Shown here piece after piece: positions 49,077 through 56,484 of a stretch of 64,000 nt of DNA. Location: contig JAXMCI010000003.1 of the NCBI GenBank assembly GCA_046349435.1, positions 273,610 to 337,609 of the forward strand, written 5' to 3'. Source of the stretch: JAXMCI01 sp046349435 (GTDB lineage Bacteria; Pseudomonadota; Alphaproteobacteria; Dongiales; Dongiaceae). How positions within the stretch are numbered: position 1 is the stretch's first letter; the number at the start of each line of letters is the position of its first letter. The notes beneath the pieces were generated by a model. The model saw only the letters and a list, made by a program, of their open reading frames with translations. It was not told the DNA's origin and did no database searches. Position numbers and translations under genes: made by a program.

Positions 49077-49943
49077 TCAGGCGGCGTTCTGGGCGACGAC
49101 CCGCCGTCCGGTGCGGTCGAGCGCGGTGGCGAGGGCGTCCGCCAGCGTCGCCTTGGAGGTGACGTTGAGCTCGACGCCGAGATGGACCAGGGTCTGGGCG
49201 ATCTGCGGCCGCACGCCGCTGATGATGCAGTCGGCGCCCATCAGGCGGGTCGCGGCCACGGTCTTCAGCAGATGCTGCGCGACCAGCGTGTCGACCGTCG
49301 GCACGCCGGTGATGTCGATGATGGCGATCTCCGCCGAGAGGTCGACGATCGCCTGCAGCAGGCTTTCCATCACGACCTGGGTGCGGGCGCTGTCGAGCGT
49401 GCCGATCAGCGGCACGGCGAGGATGCCGTCCCAGAGCCGCACCACCGGCGTCGACAGCTCGGTCAGCTCCTCGCGCTGCCGGGCGATGATCGCCAGCTGG
49501 CTGCGCTGATAATGCTCCAGGGTGAACAGGCCGAGCCGGTCGATCAGCAGGCTGGCGGCCCAGATCTCACTGGCCACCCGCTCCGGCGCGGCGGAGAGCG
49601 CGGCATTGATCGCGGCGAAGAGCGGCTGCTTCAGCGACAGCACGAAGGTGGCGATCTCGCTCGGCGAGAAGCCCTGCTGCGCCCGGCTGTCGGAGATCTC
49701 GGCCAGCAGCTCGCGCAGCCGGGCGTAGCCGTCGCCCTCGATGCCGGCCGGATCGCCGGCCGCCGCCCCGTCGCGCAGCGCCCGCAGCACGCTCTGGCAC
49801 TGCTGCTGCAGCTCGCGGTCCTGGATCCGGCCGGAGCGCAGCGCGCCCGCGCCGACCAGCCCTTCCTTCCACTCGGCCGCCAGCGCGGCTTCGCCCCTGG
49901 CGATCAGCTCGGGCAGGACGCTCGGGTTGCGTGCTTCGACCAT
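49077..49943 (-). CDS. rsbR: RsbR-like stressosome sensor (RsbRD N-terminal domain + STAS)
   Basis: 288 residues. The N-terminal helical domain (about 10-160) resembles the RsbRD type rather than the globin type of Bacillus RsbRA. The C-terminal STAS domain shows LIGTLDSARTQVVMESLL, IIDITGVPTVDTLVAQHL and ISGVRPQIAQTLVHLG. By alignment from memory, the Bacillus T205 site is T219 here (VDT), while the T171 position reads Ser185 (LDS). N-terminal domains of this type sense unknown signals. It begins the RsbR-S-T core and lies 49 nt after the single receiver gene. Confidence 0.9.
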   Translation of the reverse strand: MVEARNPSVLPELIARGEAALAAEWKEGLVGAGALRSGRIQDRELQQQCQSVLRALRDGAAAGDPAGIEGDGYARLRELLAEISDSRAQQGFSPSEIATFVLSLKQPLFAAINAALSAAPERVASEIWAASLLIDRLGLFTLEHYQRSQLAIIARQREELTELSTPVVRLWDGILAVPLIGTLDSARTQVVMESLLQAIVDLSAEIAIIDITGVPTVDTLVAQHLLKTVAATRLMGADCIISGVRPQIAQTLVHLGVELNVTSKATLADALATALDRTGRRVVAQNAA

Positions 49944-49992
49944 GCTCGGTCTCCCCCTTTTTCGGTGTCGTGCGATCGCGACGATGGGCGTG

Positions 49993-50373
49993 CTAGACGG
50001 TCCCCGCCAGGACCCGTTCCACGGCGCTGCGCAGCTCCGCCGGCTCGAACGGCTTCTGCAGCAGCGGCCGGCCGCGGCGCTCTGGGGGCAGGTGGCGCGC
50101 CTCGTAGCCGGTGACCAGCAGGTAGGGCACGCCGCGGCGGGCGAGCAGCTCGGCGGCCGGGTACACGGCGTCGCCGCCGAGATTGATGTCGAGCACGGCC
50201 GCGGCGAGCGGCTCGGCCGCCGCCAGCGCCAGCGCCTCCTCGAGCCGGCCGGCCGGGCCGACCACCCGGCAGCCCATCTCGGCGAGCACGTCCTCGATCA
50301 TCATCGAGACGATGGCCTCGTCCTCGACCACCAGGACGCGCGGCTCGGCCGGCGGGGTCGCGGTGACGCTCAC
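49993..50373 (-). CDS. single-domain response regulator
   Basis: 126 residues from GTG 50373 in a GTGA overlap with the kinase gene. Receiver only: acidic pair E17/D18, phospho-acceptor D62 (VLDINLGG), T88 in LLVTGYE, K107 in LLQKPFEP. The TGYE loop is like that of alphaproteobacterial receivers that pair with HWE/HisKA_2 kinases. It has no output domain and should act by protein contact or as a phosphate sink. Confidence 0.92.
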   Translation of the reverse strand: MSVTATPPAEPRVLVVEDEAIVSMMIEDVLAEMGCRVVGPAGRLEEALALAAAEPLAAAVLDINLGGDAVYPAAELLARRGVPYLLVTGYEARHLPPERRGRPLLQKPFEPAELRSAVERVLAGTV

Positions 50374-51785
50374 GGCGCGCGGCCGTGCGGAAAGGCGATG
50401 CGGCAGCGCACCCCCTCGCCGTGAAACTCGAGCGCCACCTCCGCGCCCAGCTCCTGGGCCAGCCCGCGCTCGATCAGGCGCGAGCCGAAGCCGCGGCGGG
50501 TCGGCGGCCGCACCGGCGGGCCGCCGTGCTCGCGCCATTCCAGCCGGCCGAGCCGGTCGGTGCCCTGGCCGCCCTCCCAGGCGATCTCGACCGAGCCGCC
50601 GGGAACCGACAGCGCGCCGTACTTGGCCGCGTTGGTGGCGAGCTCGTGCAGCGCCATGGCCAGCGCCAGGGCCGGCTGCGGCCGGAGCGGCAGCTCGCGG
50701 CCGGCGAGCCGCACCCGGCCTTCTCCCTGGCCCTCCCCCTGGCCGTCGCCCCGGGCGCTCCGGTAGGGCTCCAGGATCGCCAGCACGATCTCGCGCAGCG
50801 ACACGGCGGTCCAGCTCTCGCGCACCAGCAGCTCGTGCGCCCGGGCGAGTGCCGCCAGCCGGGCCTGGAAGACCTTGCTGAACTCGTCGATGCCGGCCGA
50901 GCGGCGGGCCGTCTGCATGGCCAGCGACTGGACCGTGGCGAGCGCGTTCTTGACGCGGTGGCTGAGCTCCTGGACGAGCAGGCGCTGGTGCTCCTCGAAG
51001 CGCACCTGCTCGGTGACGTCCTCGACCACGCCGTTGATGCCGATGACGCGGTCCTGGTGATCGCGCAGCGGATAGAAGGACGCGGTCCAGTGGGATCGCT
51101 CGCCGGGCCCCGGCAGGGTTACGCGGGCGACCGGCGCGCCGGTCTGCAGTGTCTGGCGCAGCAGCGCTTCCAGCCCCGGCTCGCCACCCGGCAGGCCGGC
51201 TTGCCAGGACTCGCCGATCAGCAGGCCGGCGTCGCGCCCGGCCAGCTCGGCGAGGCGCTGGTTGACCCGCTGGTAGCGCAGGTCGCCGTCGAGCACGAGC
51301 AGCCCGACCGGCGCGTTGGCATAGACCGCTTCCAGCTCGGCCAGCCGCCGGTCGGCCAGGCGCCGGCTGTGGCGCGCCTGCTCCTCCGCCTGCTGCAGCC
51401 GGAGCAGGGCGGCGACGTTGGCGGTCAGCTCGGCCGGCTCGACCGGCTCCGTGATGTAGGCGTCGGCGCCGCCGCCGAGCCCGCGGACCCGCGAGTCGGC
51501 GTCGACGAAGGTCGCCGAGGTCTGCACCACCAGGGTGCCGGGAAACTCGCGCTTCATCTGCCCGCAGAGGTCGATGCCCGAGACATCGGGCAGCTTGACG
51601 TCGAGCAGCACCAGGTCGGCCTTCGCCAGCCGCAGCAGCGCGAGCGCCGACTGGCCGTTCTCCGCCTGGCGCACCTCGTAGCCGGCCCGCTGCAGGGTGC
51701 GCGCCTTGGCGTAGAGGCCGGGGGGATTGTCGTCGACCACCAGAATCCGGCCGGCAGCGGACGCCTCGCGGGGACGGGCCTCCAT
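50370..51785 (-). CDS. HWE/HisKA_2 sensor kinase with N-terminal receiver and PAS
   Basis: 471 residues from ATG 51785; in-frame TTG codons upstream are unlikely starts. Order: receiver (V16-DDN, D62 in LLDVKLPD, but the conserved Lys is replaced by Glu in ITEPVEP at 111-117), PAS (VYANAPVGLLVLDGDLRYQRVN, with a C-terminal VIGINGVVEDVTEQ), then a HisKA_2 dimer domain with H276 (ELSHRVKNALATVQSLA) and HATPase with the Asn box HELATNAAKYGALS. No membrane segments. Light or redox sensing cannot be inferred. A Gly/Glu/Gln repeat (GDGQGEGQGEGR) lies at about 346-357. Confidence 0.9.
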   Translation of the reverse strand: MEARPREASAAGRILVVDDNPPGLYAKARTLQRAGYEVRQAENGQSALALLRLAKADLVLLDVKLPDVSGIDLCGQMKREFPGTLVVQTSATFVDADSRVRGLGGGADAYITEPVEPAELTANVAALLRLQQAEEQARHSRRLADRRLAELEAVYANAPVGLLVLDGDLRYQRVNQRLAELAGRDAGLLIGESWQAGLPGGEPGLEALLRQTLQTGAPVARVTLPGPGERSHWTASFYPLRDHQDRVIGINGVVEDVTEQVRFEEHQRLLVQELSHRVKNALATVQSLAMQTARRSAGIDEFSKVFQARLAALARAHELLVRESWTAVSLREIVLAILEPYRSARGDGQGEGQGEGRVRLAGRELPLRPQPALALAMALHELATNAAKYGALSVPGGSVEIAWEGGQGTDRLGRLEWREHGGPPVRPPTRRGFGSRLIERGLAQELGAEVALEFHGEGVRCRIAFPHGRAP

Positions 51786-51911
51786 GATCTCGGTGGTGCC
51801 TTTCGGGCCGTTTCGCAACAAGCTCGAGAAAGTCCGCCGGCTGTCCCCCTAACCAGCTTGGGGGCGATTATCCCGTAGTTTGCCGGGGATGACAATGACG
51901 ATGACGGGCGG

Positions 51912-53190
51912 GGTGACGTACGAGATTTTGTGTCAGGTGGTGAGAGGGGGTACTCCGCGGATTGCTGAAGCCCGCACGATGGAGCACCCCCAATGCCACG
52001 AGCTGTGACGATCAGAAGCCTACCGTTTGCGTTCGAGGTGGTGAAGGGCATGCAGGGTCAGGGGCTGGAATGGGGCGAGAGCTACCGGTCGCTGGGTCGG
52101 GATGCGCTTTGCGACATCCTGCAGGGTCAGATGGCGGGGTCGATTGACGCGCATCTTGACCGGATGGCCGCCCAGGGCGAGGCGGACCGGCGCAACGGGT
52201 CGTATCCGCGCCATCTGCTGACCGAGCTGGGGGATATCGAGCTTTTGGTACCCCGGACGCGACGGTACGCGCCGATCGAGGTGGTGCGGGCCTATGCGCG
52301 GCGTCCCGAGCAGGTCGATCGCATGATCCTGTCCTGCTTCGTTCTCGGGCTGTCGGTGCGCAAGGTGAGCGAGGCGCTGCTGCCGATCCTGGGACGGCCG
52401 ATCAGCCCGGCGACGGTGAGCACGGTGGCCAAGCAGCTCGACGCCGTGGTGGCGGCGTTCCACGCCCGGCCGCTGCGTAGCCGCTACACGGTGCTGATGC
52501 TGGACGGCGTGGTGCTGGCGCGGCGGACCGGCGCCGGCGCGATCCGCCGGCCGGTGCTGGTCGCCCTGGGGCTGCGTCCCGATGGCAAGAAGGAGATCAT
52601 CGACTTCCGCCTGGCGCACAGCGAAAGCGCTGCCGAATGGGAGCGCTTCCTCGGCGATCTGATCAGGCGTGGCCTCAACCTCGAGGGTCTCGAGATGGTC
52701 TGCATCGACGGCGGCAGCGGGCTGCGCGCAGCCTTGCCGACCGCCCTGCCGGGCGTTCCTGTCCAGCGCTGCTGGGCCCACAAGATCCGCAACGTGCTGG
52801 CCAAGGTCCGCCGTGCCGATCAGGCCGCCGTCAAGACCGGCCTTCACGCCATCCTGAACGCCAGGACCCTGCCGCTCGCCCGTTCCGCTGCCCGCCGCTT
52901 CGCCGACAAATGGCAGCAAGACTATCCAGCCGCCGTCGCCTGCCTGCGTGCAGACCTCGACGAGCTCCTCACCTGCTGGTGCTACAAATCCCTCGACCGC
53001 CGACGAGCCGTCCGAACCACAAACGCCATCGAGCGCCGCTTCCGAGAGGTCAGGCGCCGAACCAGACCCATGGGCGTCTTCTCAGACCGAACCTCCATGG
53101 ATCGCATCCTCTTCGCCGTCTTCAGTCACGAAAACCGAAACCAGGGCATCAGCACCCCTCTCCTGCTGACACAAACGTCTTGACGTTACC
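51912..53190 (+). mobile_element. IS256-family insertion sequence
   Basis: About 1.28 kb with one transposase gene. The ends are imperfect inverted repeats: GGTGACGT at 51912-51919 matches the complement of ACGTTACC at 53183-53190, and TTTGTGTCAG at 51927-51936 matches CTGACACAAA at 53166-53175 at the same distance. Their layout resembles the terminal repeat of IS256 itself. No 8-9 bp target duplication is visible in the immediate flanks. Confidence 0.85.
51993..53183 (+). CDS. IS256-family transposase
   Basis: 396 residues, complete for the family. Catalytic DDE triad positions are visible as D171 (VLMLDGVV), D239 (CIDGGSG) and E347 (NAIERRF); the CWAHK motif typical of the family is at 260-264. 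It starts 81 nt inside the left end and its stop lies within the right inverted repeat. It appears intact and therefore possibly active. Confidence 0.95.
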   Translation: MPRAVTIRSLPFAFEVVKGMQGQGLEWGESYRSLGRDALCDILQGQMAGSIDAHLDRMAAQGEADRRNGSYPRHLLTELGDIELLVPRTRRYAPIEVVRAYARRPEQVDRMILSCFVLGLSVRKVSEALLPILGRPISPATVSTVAKQLDAVVAAFHARPLRSRYTVLMLDGVVLARRTGAGAIRRPVLVALGLRPDGKKEIIDFRLAHSESAAEWERFLGDLIRRGLNLEGLEMVCIDGGSGLRAALPTALPGVPVQRCWAHKIRNVLAKVRRADQAAVKTGLHAILNARTLPLARSAARRFADKWQQDYPAAVACLRADLDELLTCWCYKSLDRRRAVRTTNAIERRFREVRRRTRPMGVFSDRTSMDRILFAVFSHENRNQGISTPLLLTQTS

Positions 53191-53277
53191 GCCGCGACGG
53201 CCTCGGCGACGGCGGCGTTGACGCCGGGCCGCCGCCGCGATTCACTCGCGCCCGCGAGCGACAGGGGAGGGATCGCC

Positions 53278-54093
53278 ATGGCCATGCTGGAGCTGCCCGA
53301 CGCAGCGATCTTCTACGAGCAGACCGGATCGGGGCCGGACATCGTCTGGCTGGCCGGCGGCGACATGCCGGGATCATCCTGGCGCGAGTTCCAGATTCCC
53401 GCCTTCGGCGACTACCGCAACACCACCTACGACGCGCGCGGCATCGGCGGCACGACCAGCCGGCGGGCGCCGCCCTGGCCGATCCCGGTCTTCGCCGAGG
53501 ACTGCATCCGCCTCATCGAGGCGGCCTGCCGGCCGCCGGTGTTCCTGGTTGGGCTGTCGCTCGGCTCGCTGATCGGCCAGGAGGTCTGCCTGACCCGGCC
53601 CGACCTGGTGCGGGCGGCCGTGCTGACCGGCACGCGCTCGCGCATGTCGGGATTCCTGCACGACTGGGAATCGGCGGAAATCGCCTTCCGGCGGGCCGGC
53701 GGCACCCTGCCGCGCGACTTCGCGATCATCCACTACGCCCTGCAGATGTATCCGTCGGAGGTGCTCGGCGACGACGCGCTCTGGGCCCGCATCAAGCCGC
53801 TGGTGTCGCGCAGCTACGGCGAGCGCGACGGCCACGAGCTGGCCGCGCAGTGGGAGGCCTGCCTGCAGTACGACTCGCTGGCGCGGCTGCCCTCCTGCCG
53901 CGTGCCGCTGCACGTCGTCGCCTTCTCGCACGACGTGCAGACCCCGCCGGCGCGTGGCCGCGAGGTCGCCGAGACGGCGCCGCAGGGCCATTTCCACCTG
54001 CTCGAGGGCCTCGGCCACTGCTCGGCCTTCGGCCACCGCCCGGACGAGGTCAACGCCTGCATCCGGGGGATCCTGGCAGGGTATCGGGACTGA
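53278..54093 (+). CDS. alpha/beta hydrolase
   Basis: 271 residues from ATG 53278, preceded by GGGGAGGG. A classic hydrolase sequence: VWLAGGDMPG oxyanion area, DARGIGGT, nucleophile elbow GLSLGSLIG (Ser about 99), acid in SHDVQTPP, and catalytic His in GLGHCSAFG. Length suits haloperoxidase, esterase or lactonase subfamilies; substrate unknown. The last codons and stop lie inside a 13-bp tandem repeat. Confidence 0.9.
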   Translation: MAMLELPDAAIFYEQTGSGPDIVWLAGGDMPGSSWREFQIPAFGDYRNTTYDARGIGGTTSRRAPPWPIPVFAEDCIRLIEAACRPPVFLVGLSLGSLIGQEVCLTRPDLVRAAVLTGTRSRMSGFLHDWESAEIAFRRAGGTLPRDFAIIHYALQMYPSEVLGDDALWARIKPLVSRSYGERDGHELAAQWEACLQYDSLARLPSCRVPLHVVAFSHDVQTPPARGREVAETAPQGHFHLLEGLGHCSAFGHRPDEVNACIRGILAGYRD

Positions 54094-54119
54094 GTATCGG
54101 GCCTGAGTATCGGGGCTGA
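54081..54119. repeat. three tandem copies of a 13-bp unit
   Basis: Units GTATCGGGACTGA, GTATCGGGCCTGA and GTATCGGGGCTGA occupy 54081-54093, 54094-54106 and 54107-54119; the first includes the hydrolase stop codon. GTATCGGG also occurs in the inverted repeat after rpoD (near 14688). Confidence 0.85.
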
Positions 54120-54157
54120 GGATCGCCCTCGCCCGCCGCGGCGGGCGGGGGCGAGGC

Positions 54158-54718
54158 TCACGCCCGCTTGCGCCCGGTGATCATCGCCAGCACCAGGTTC
54201 TGGCGCTCGACCAGGCTCGAGATCACCACGCCCAGCACGTGCAGCGGCACCAGCACCAGCGCCAGGTTGGCGGCTGCGGCATGCACGCCCTCGACCCACT
54301 CGACGCCCCAGAACGCGTCGGTGGTCAGCATGTATCCCGTGCCGCCGATCACCGCCAGCAGCGTCAGCAGCGCGATCACCATGGCGCCGCCCGCCGGGTT
54401 GTGGCCGAGATGCCTGGCCGGTCGCCCGCGGCGCAGCTCGGCGATGTAGCGCAGCACCGCGCCCGGTCCCTTGACGAAGTCGACGAAGCGCGCGTGCCGC
54501 GATCCGACCACGCCCCAGACCAGCCGGAACCCGACCAGCCCGAGCACTGCATAGCCGGCGAGCCGGTGGACGTGGCCGGATTCCTCGGCGCTCAGCCAGG
54601 CGGTGGCGAAGGCGGCGACCAGGCTCCAATGGAAGATCCGGACGAGCGGGTCCCACACCCTGACCTCGGCCGGGTGCGCCGCGACGTGACCCGCCGCGGC
54701 GCCGCCGGCCTCGGGCAC
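54158..54718 (-). CDS. cytochrome b561-type membrane protein
   Basis: 186 residues from GTG 54718, which overlaps the upstream stop (TAGTG). Four transmembrane segments. Candidate heme-ligand His: H30 (RIFHW), H51 (HVHRLAGYAV), H146 (EGVHAAAANL) and H160 (VPLHVLG). The opening VRVWDPLVRIFHW is the standard signature of bacterial cytochrome b561 proteins that often pair with PepSY proteins. It likely passes electrons between quinol and a periplasmic partner. Probably co-transcribed with the PepSY gene upstream. Confidence 0.93.
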   Translation of the reverse strand: MPEAGGAAAGHVAAHPAEVRVWDPLVRIFHWSLVAAFATAWLSAEESGHVHRLAGYAVLGLVGFRLVWGVVGSRHARFVDFVKGPGAVLRYIAELRRGRPARHLGHNPAGGAMVIALLTLLAVIGGTGYMLTTDAFWGVEWVEGVHAAAANLALVLVPLHVLGVVISSLVERQNLVLAMITGRKRA

Positions 54719-54999
54719 TACTCGTCCTCCTCGCCGGTGGCCGGCTGCAGGTCGCCGGTGACGGGATTCATCACCAGCTGCTGCTTCTTGCCGTCCTTCA
54801 TGGCGTAGACCTCGTAGCAGCCGTTCTCCTTCTTGACGCTGCGCACGTCGTAGCCGGCCGCGGCGGCCCTGGCCTTGGCCTGGTCCTTGGTCATCCAGGT
54901 GCCGGTGACCGTGCCGCAGCTGTGCTGCTCCTCGGCGAAGGCCGGGAGCGCGATCCCGAGCGACAGGGCGACGGCACCAAGCAGGGCGAACTTCCGCAT
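54718..54999 (-). CDS. exported PepSY-domain protein
   Basis: 93 residues from ATG 54999. Signal peptide MRKFALLGAVALSLGIALPAFA, then a short PepSY-like domain: TWMTKDQAKARAAAAGYDVRSVKKENGCYEVYAMKDGKKQQLVMNP in pieces, ending in an acidic tail (TGEEDE). PepSY proteins are periplasmic and often sit beside two-component systems or cytochrome b561. Two Cys (C28 and the one in ENGCYEV). It is preceded by the duplicated 40-bp motif at 55063-55102. Confidence 0.9.
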   Translation of the reverse strand: MRKFALLGAVALSLGIALPAFAEEQHSCGTVTGTWMTKDQAKARAAAAGYDVRSVKKENGCYEVYAMKDGKKQQLVMNPVTGDLQPATGEEDE

Positions 55000-55062
55000 A
55001 CTTCGAAACTCCTTTGCAGATCCTGGCCGGGCGGCCATGCACCGGACCATAGGGGGTGGGCG

Positions 55063-55102
55063 CTGACGCCCGCCTGATTGCGGCCGTCAGCGGTTTGTCA
55101 GC
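55063..55102. promoter_or_regulatory. 40-bp duplicated operator-like motif, copy 1
   Basis: CTGAC (55063) and CTGAT (55074) are direct repeats 11 bp apart; GTCAGC (55086) and GTCAGC (55097) repeat in the opposite orientation 11 bp apart, 23 bp after the first. Toward the PepSY gene a TATGGT -10-like hexamer begins 11 bp past the repeat (55051-55046). The 11-bp periodicity is typical of OmpR/PhoB-type regulators. Confidence 0.6.
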
Positions 55103-55106
55103 CGGC

Positions 55107-55316
55107 CTATTCGCCGTCGCCGTCGTCGTCTTCCTCGGCACCCGGCATCAGCTCGGGCTGGTCCTCGCCGGCCTCGCCGGCCTTGGCCTGGCTCTGCTCC
55201 TGGTCGTCGGTGATGGCGCCGGCGACCGGTGCGCCCTCCTGCTGCTCCTCGGCCAGGGCCGGCACGGCGGCGGCCAGCGACAGGGCGACGACACTCAGCA
55301 TTGCAAGCTTCCTCAT
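55107..55316 (-). CDS. small exported acidic protein, paralog of the PepSY neighbour's leader
   Basis: 69 residues. The signal peptide MRKLAMLSVVALSLAAAVPALA is nearly the same as that of the neighbouring PepSY protein, and both mature parts start AEEQ. The rest is short, Glu/Asp/Gln-rich and ends GAEEDDDGDGE, with no PepSY fold. It looks like a duplicate that kept its leader and acidic tail but lost the domain. Its upstream DNA carries the second 40-bp motif. Confidence 0.75.
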   Translation of the reverse strand: MRKLAMLSVVALSLAAAVPALAEEQQEGAPVAGAITDDQEQSQAKAGEAGEDQPELMPGAEEDDDGDGE

Positions 55317-55382
55317 CTCGCATCTCCTCGAAGATCCATGGCATGCTCGCCATGCGACGGGCGGGACCCTAGGGCATGGTCG

Positions 55383-55422
55383 CTGACGAGCCTCTGATGG
55401 GCGTTGTCAGCTTCCTGTCAGC
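55383..55422. promoter_or_regulatory. 40-bp duplicated operator-like motif, copy 2
   Basis: Same layout as copy 1: CTGAC 55383, CTGAT 55394, GTCAGC 55406 and GTCAGC 55417. It sits between divergent genes. Leftward, TAGGGT (55371-55366) lies 11 bp from the repeat; rightward, TACGGA (55433-55438) lies about 11 bp from it, which would start transcription almost at the ATG 55447. Confidence 0.6.
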
Positions 55423-55446
55423 CGGCCTGCGCTACGGACCCCGGCG

Positions 55447-55776
55447 ATGCGCACGAGACTGCGATTCATGGCCCTGATCCTCGCCTGCGGCGTCGCGGCG
55501 GCGCTGCCGGCCGCGGCCGACGACGCGCAGGAGCGCGAAGGCGAGCACGATCAGGACCGCGCCTTCCAGGCGCTGCAGCGCGGCGAGATCCTGCCGCTCG
55601 ACAAGCTGCTGGCCGGCCTGCTCGCCAGCCATCCCGGCGAGCTGATCGGCGTCGAGCTCGAGCGCCGCAACGACCGCTGGATCTACGAGCTCCGGCTGAT
55701 CGACGGCAGCGGCCGGCTGATCGACCTCGACGTCGACGCGCGGACCGGCGCGGTGCTCCGGCCGGAGGATGAGTGA
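55447..55776 (+). CDS. exported PepSY-domain protein
   Basis: 109 residues. Signal peptide MALILACGVAAALPAAA-type after an Arg-rich start. The mature part, after an acidic stretch (DDAQEREGEHDQD), holds a PepSY-like repeat: GEILPLDKLLAGLLASHPGELIGVELERRNDRWIYELRLIDGSGRLIDLDVDARTG in pieces. The final ATGA-type overlap (GTGATG) with the response regulator gene indicates an operon: PepSY, regulator, sensor. It may modulate the sensor from the periplasm, by inference. Confidence 0.9.
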   Translation: MRTRLRFMALILACGVAAALPAAADDAQEREGEHDQDRAFQALQRGEILPLDKLLAGLLASHPGELIGVELERRNDRWIYELRLIDGSGRLIDLDVDARTGAVLRPEDE

Positions 55777-56474
55777 TGCGGGTCCTGCTGGTCGAGGACG
55801 ATCCCCGGCTCGCCCGCGACGTCGCCGCGGCGCTGGCCGCCAGCGGCTACGTCGTCGAGCGCGAGAGCGACGGCGAGGAGGCCTGGTTCAAGGGCGACAT
55901 CGAGGACTACGACGCGGTGGTGCTCGACCTGGGATTGCCGGGGATGGACGGGCTCTCCGTGCTGAAGCGCTGGCGCGCCAACGGCCGGCGCTTTCCCATC
56001 CTGGTGCTGACGGCGCGCGGCACCTGGGCCGAGCGCGTCGAGGGCATCGACGCCGGCGCCGACGACTATCTTCCCAAGCCCTTCCGCATGGAGGAGCTGC
56101 TCGCCCGGCTGCGCGCCATCCTGCGCCGCGCCACCGGCCAGACCTCCTCGGTGCTCACCGCCGGGCCGGTGGCGCTCGACACCCGCCAGATGAGGGTCAC
56201 CGTCGCCGGCGTGCCGGCGGCGGTCTCGCCGCAGGAATACCGGCTGCTCAGCTACCTCATGCACCATGCCGGCCGGGTCGTCTCGCAGCTCGAGCTGACC
56301 GAGCATCTCTACGCCCAGGATTTCGAGCGCGACAGCAACGCCATCGAGGTGCTGGTCGGCCGGCTTCGCCGCAAGCTCGGCGTCGAGCTGATCGAGACGC
56401 GGCGCGGCTTCGGCTACATCATCGACGCCCCGGTGGGCGGCTCCGACTCGGCGCCCGAGCCCGGGGGCGGGTGA
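55776..56474 (+). CDS. OmpR-family response regulator
   Basis: 232 residues from ATG 55776. Receiver: D8/D9, D51 phospho-acceptor (VVLDLGLPGMDG), T-rich loop LVLTARG, K in PKPFRMEELL; then a winged-helix output domain (LLSYLMHHAGRVVSQLELTEHLY, DSNAIEVLVGRLRRKLG, IETRRGFGYII). PhoP/QseB-like. It is the obvious candidate to bind the direct repeats near 55063 and 55383. Confidence 0.96.
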   Translation: MRVLLVEDDPRLARDVAAALAASGYVVERESDGEEAWFKGDIEDYDAVVLDLGLPGMDGLSVLKRWRANGRRFPILVLTARGTWAERVEGIDAGADDYLPKPFRMEELLARLRAILRRATGQTSSVLTAGPVALDTRQMRVTVAGVPAAVSPQEYRLLSYLMHHAGRVVSQLELTEHLYAQDFERDSNAIEVLVGRLRRKLGVELIETRRGFGYIIDAPVGGSDSAPEPGGG

Positions 56475-56484
56475 GGGCGGGGCG

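Noticed and set aside
49944..49992. Search for an ECF/EcfG-type promoter (GGAAC...CGTT) before rsbR
   Set aside because: No such pair found in the 49-nt gap or in the region before 51785; I make no claim on stress-sigma control.
51904..53198. Target-site duplication around the IS256-family element
   Set aside because: The 8-9 bp on either side (ACGGGCGG and GCCGCGAC) do not match; similar TGACGT words near the ends are part of the terminal repeats.
54081..54119. Tandem repeat as a possible CRISPR array
   Set aside because: Units are 13 bp and contiguous with no spacers; no cas-like genes in the window.
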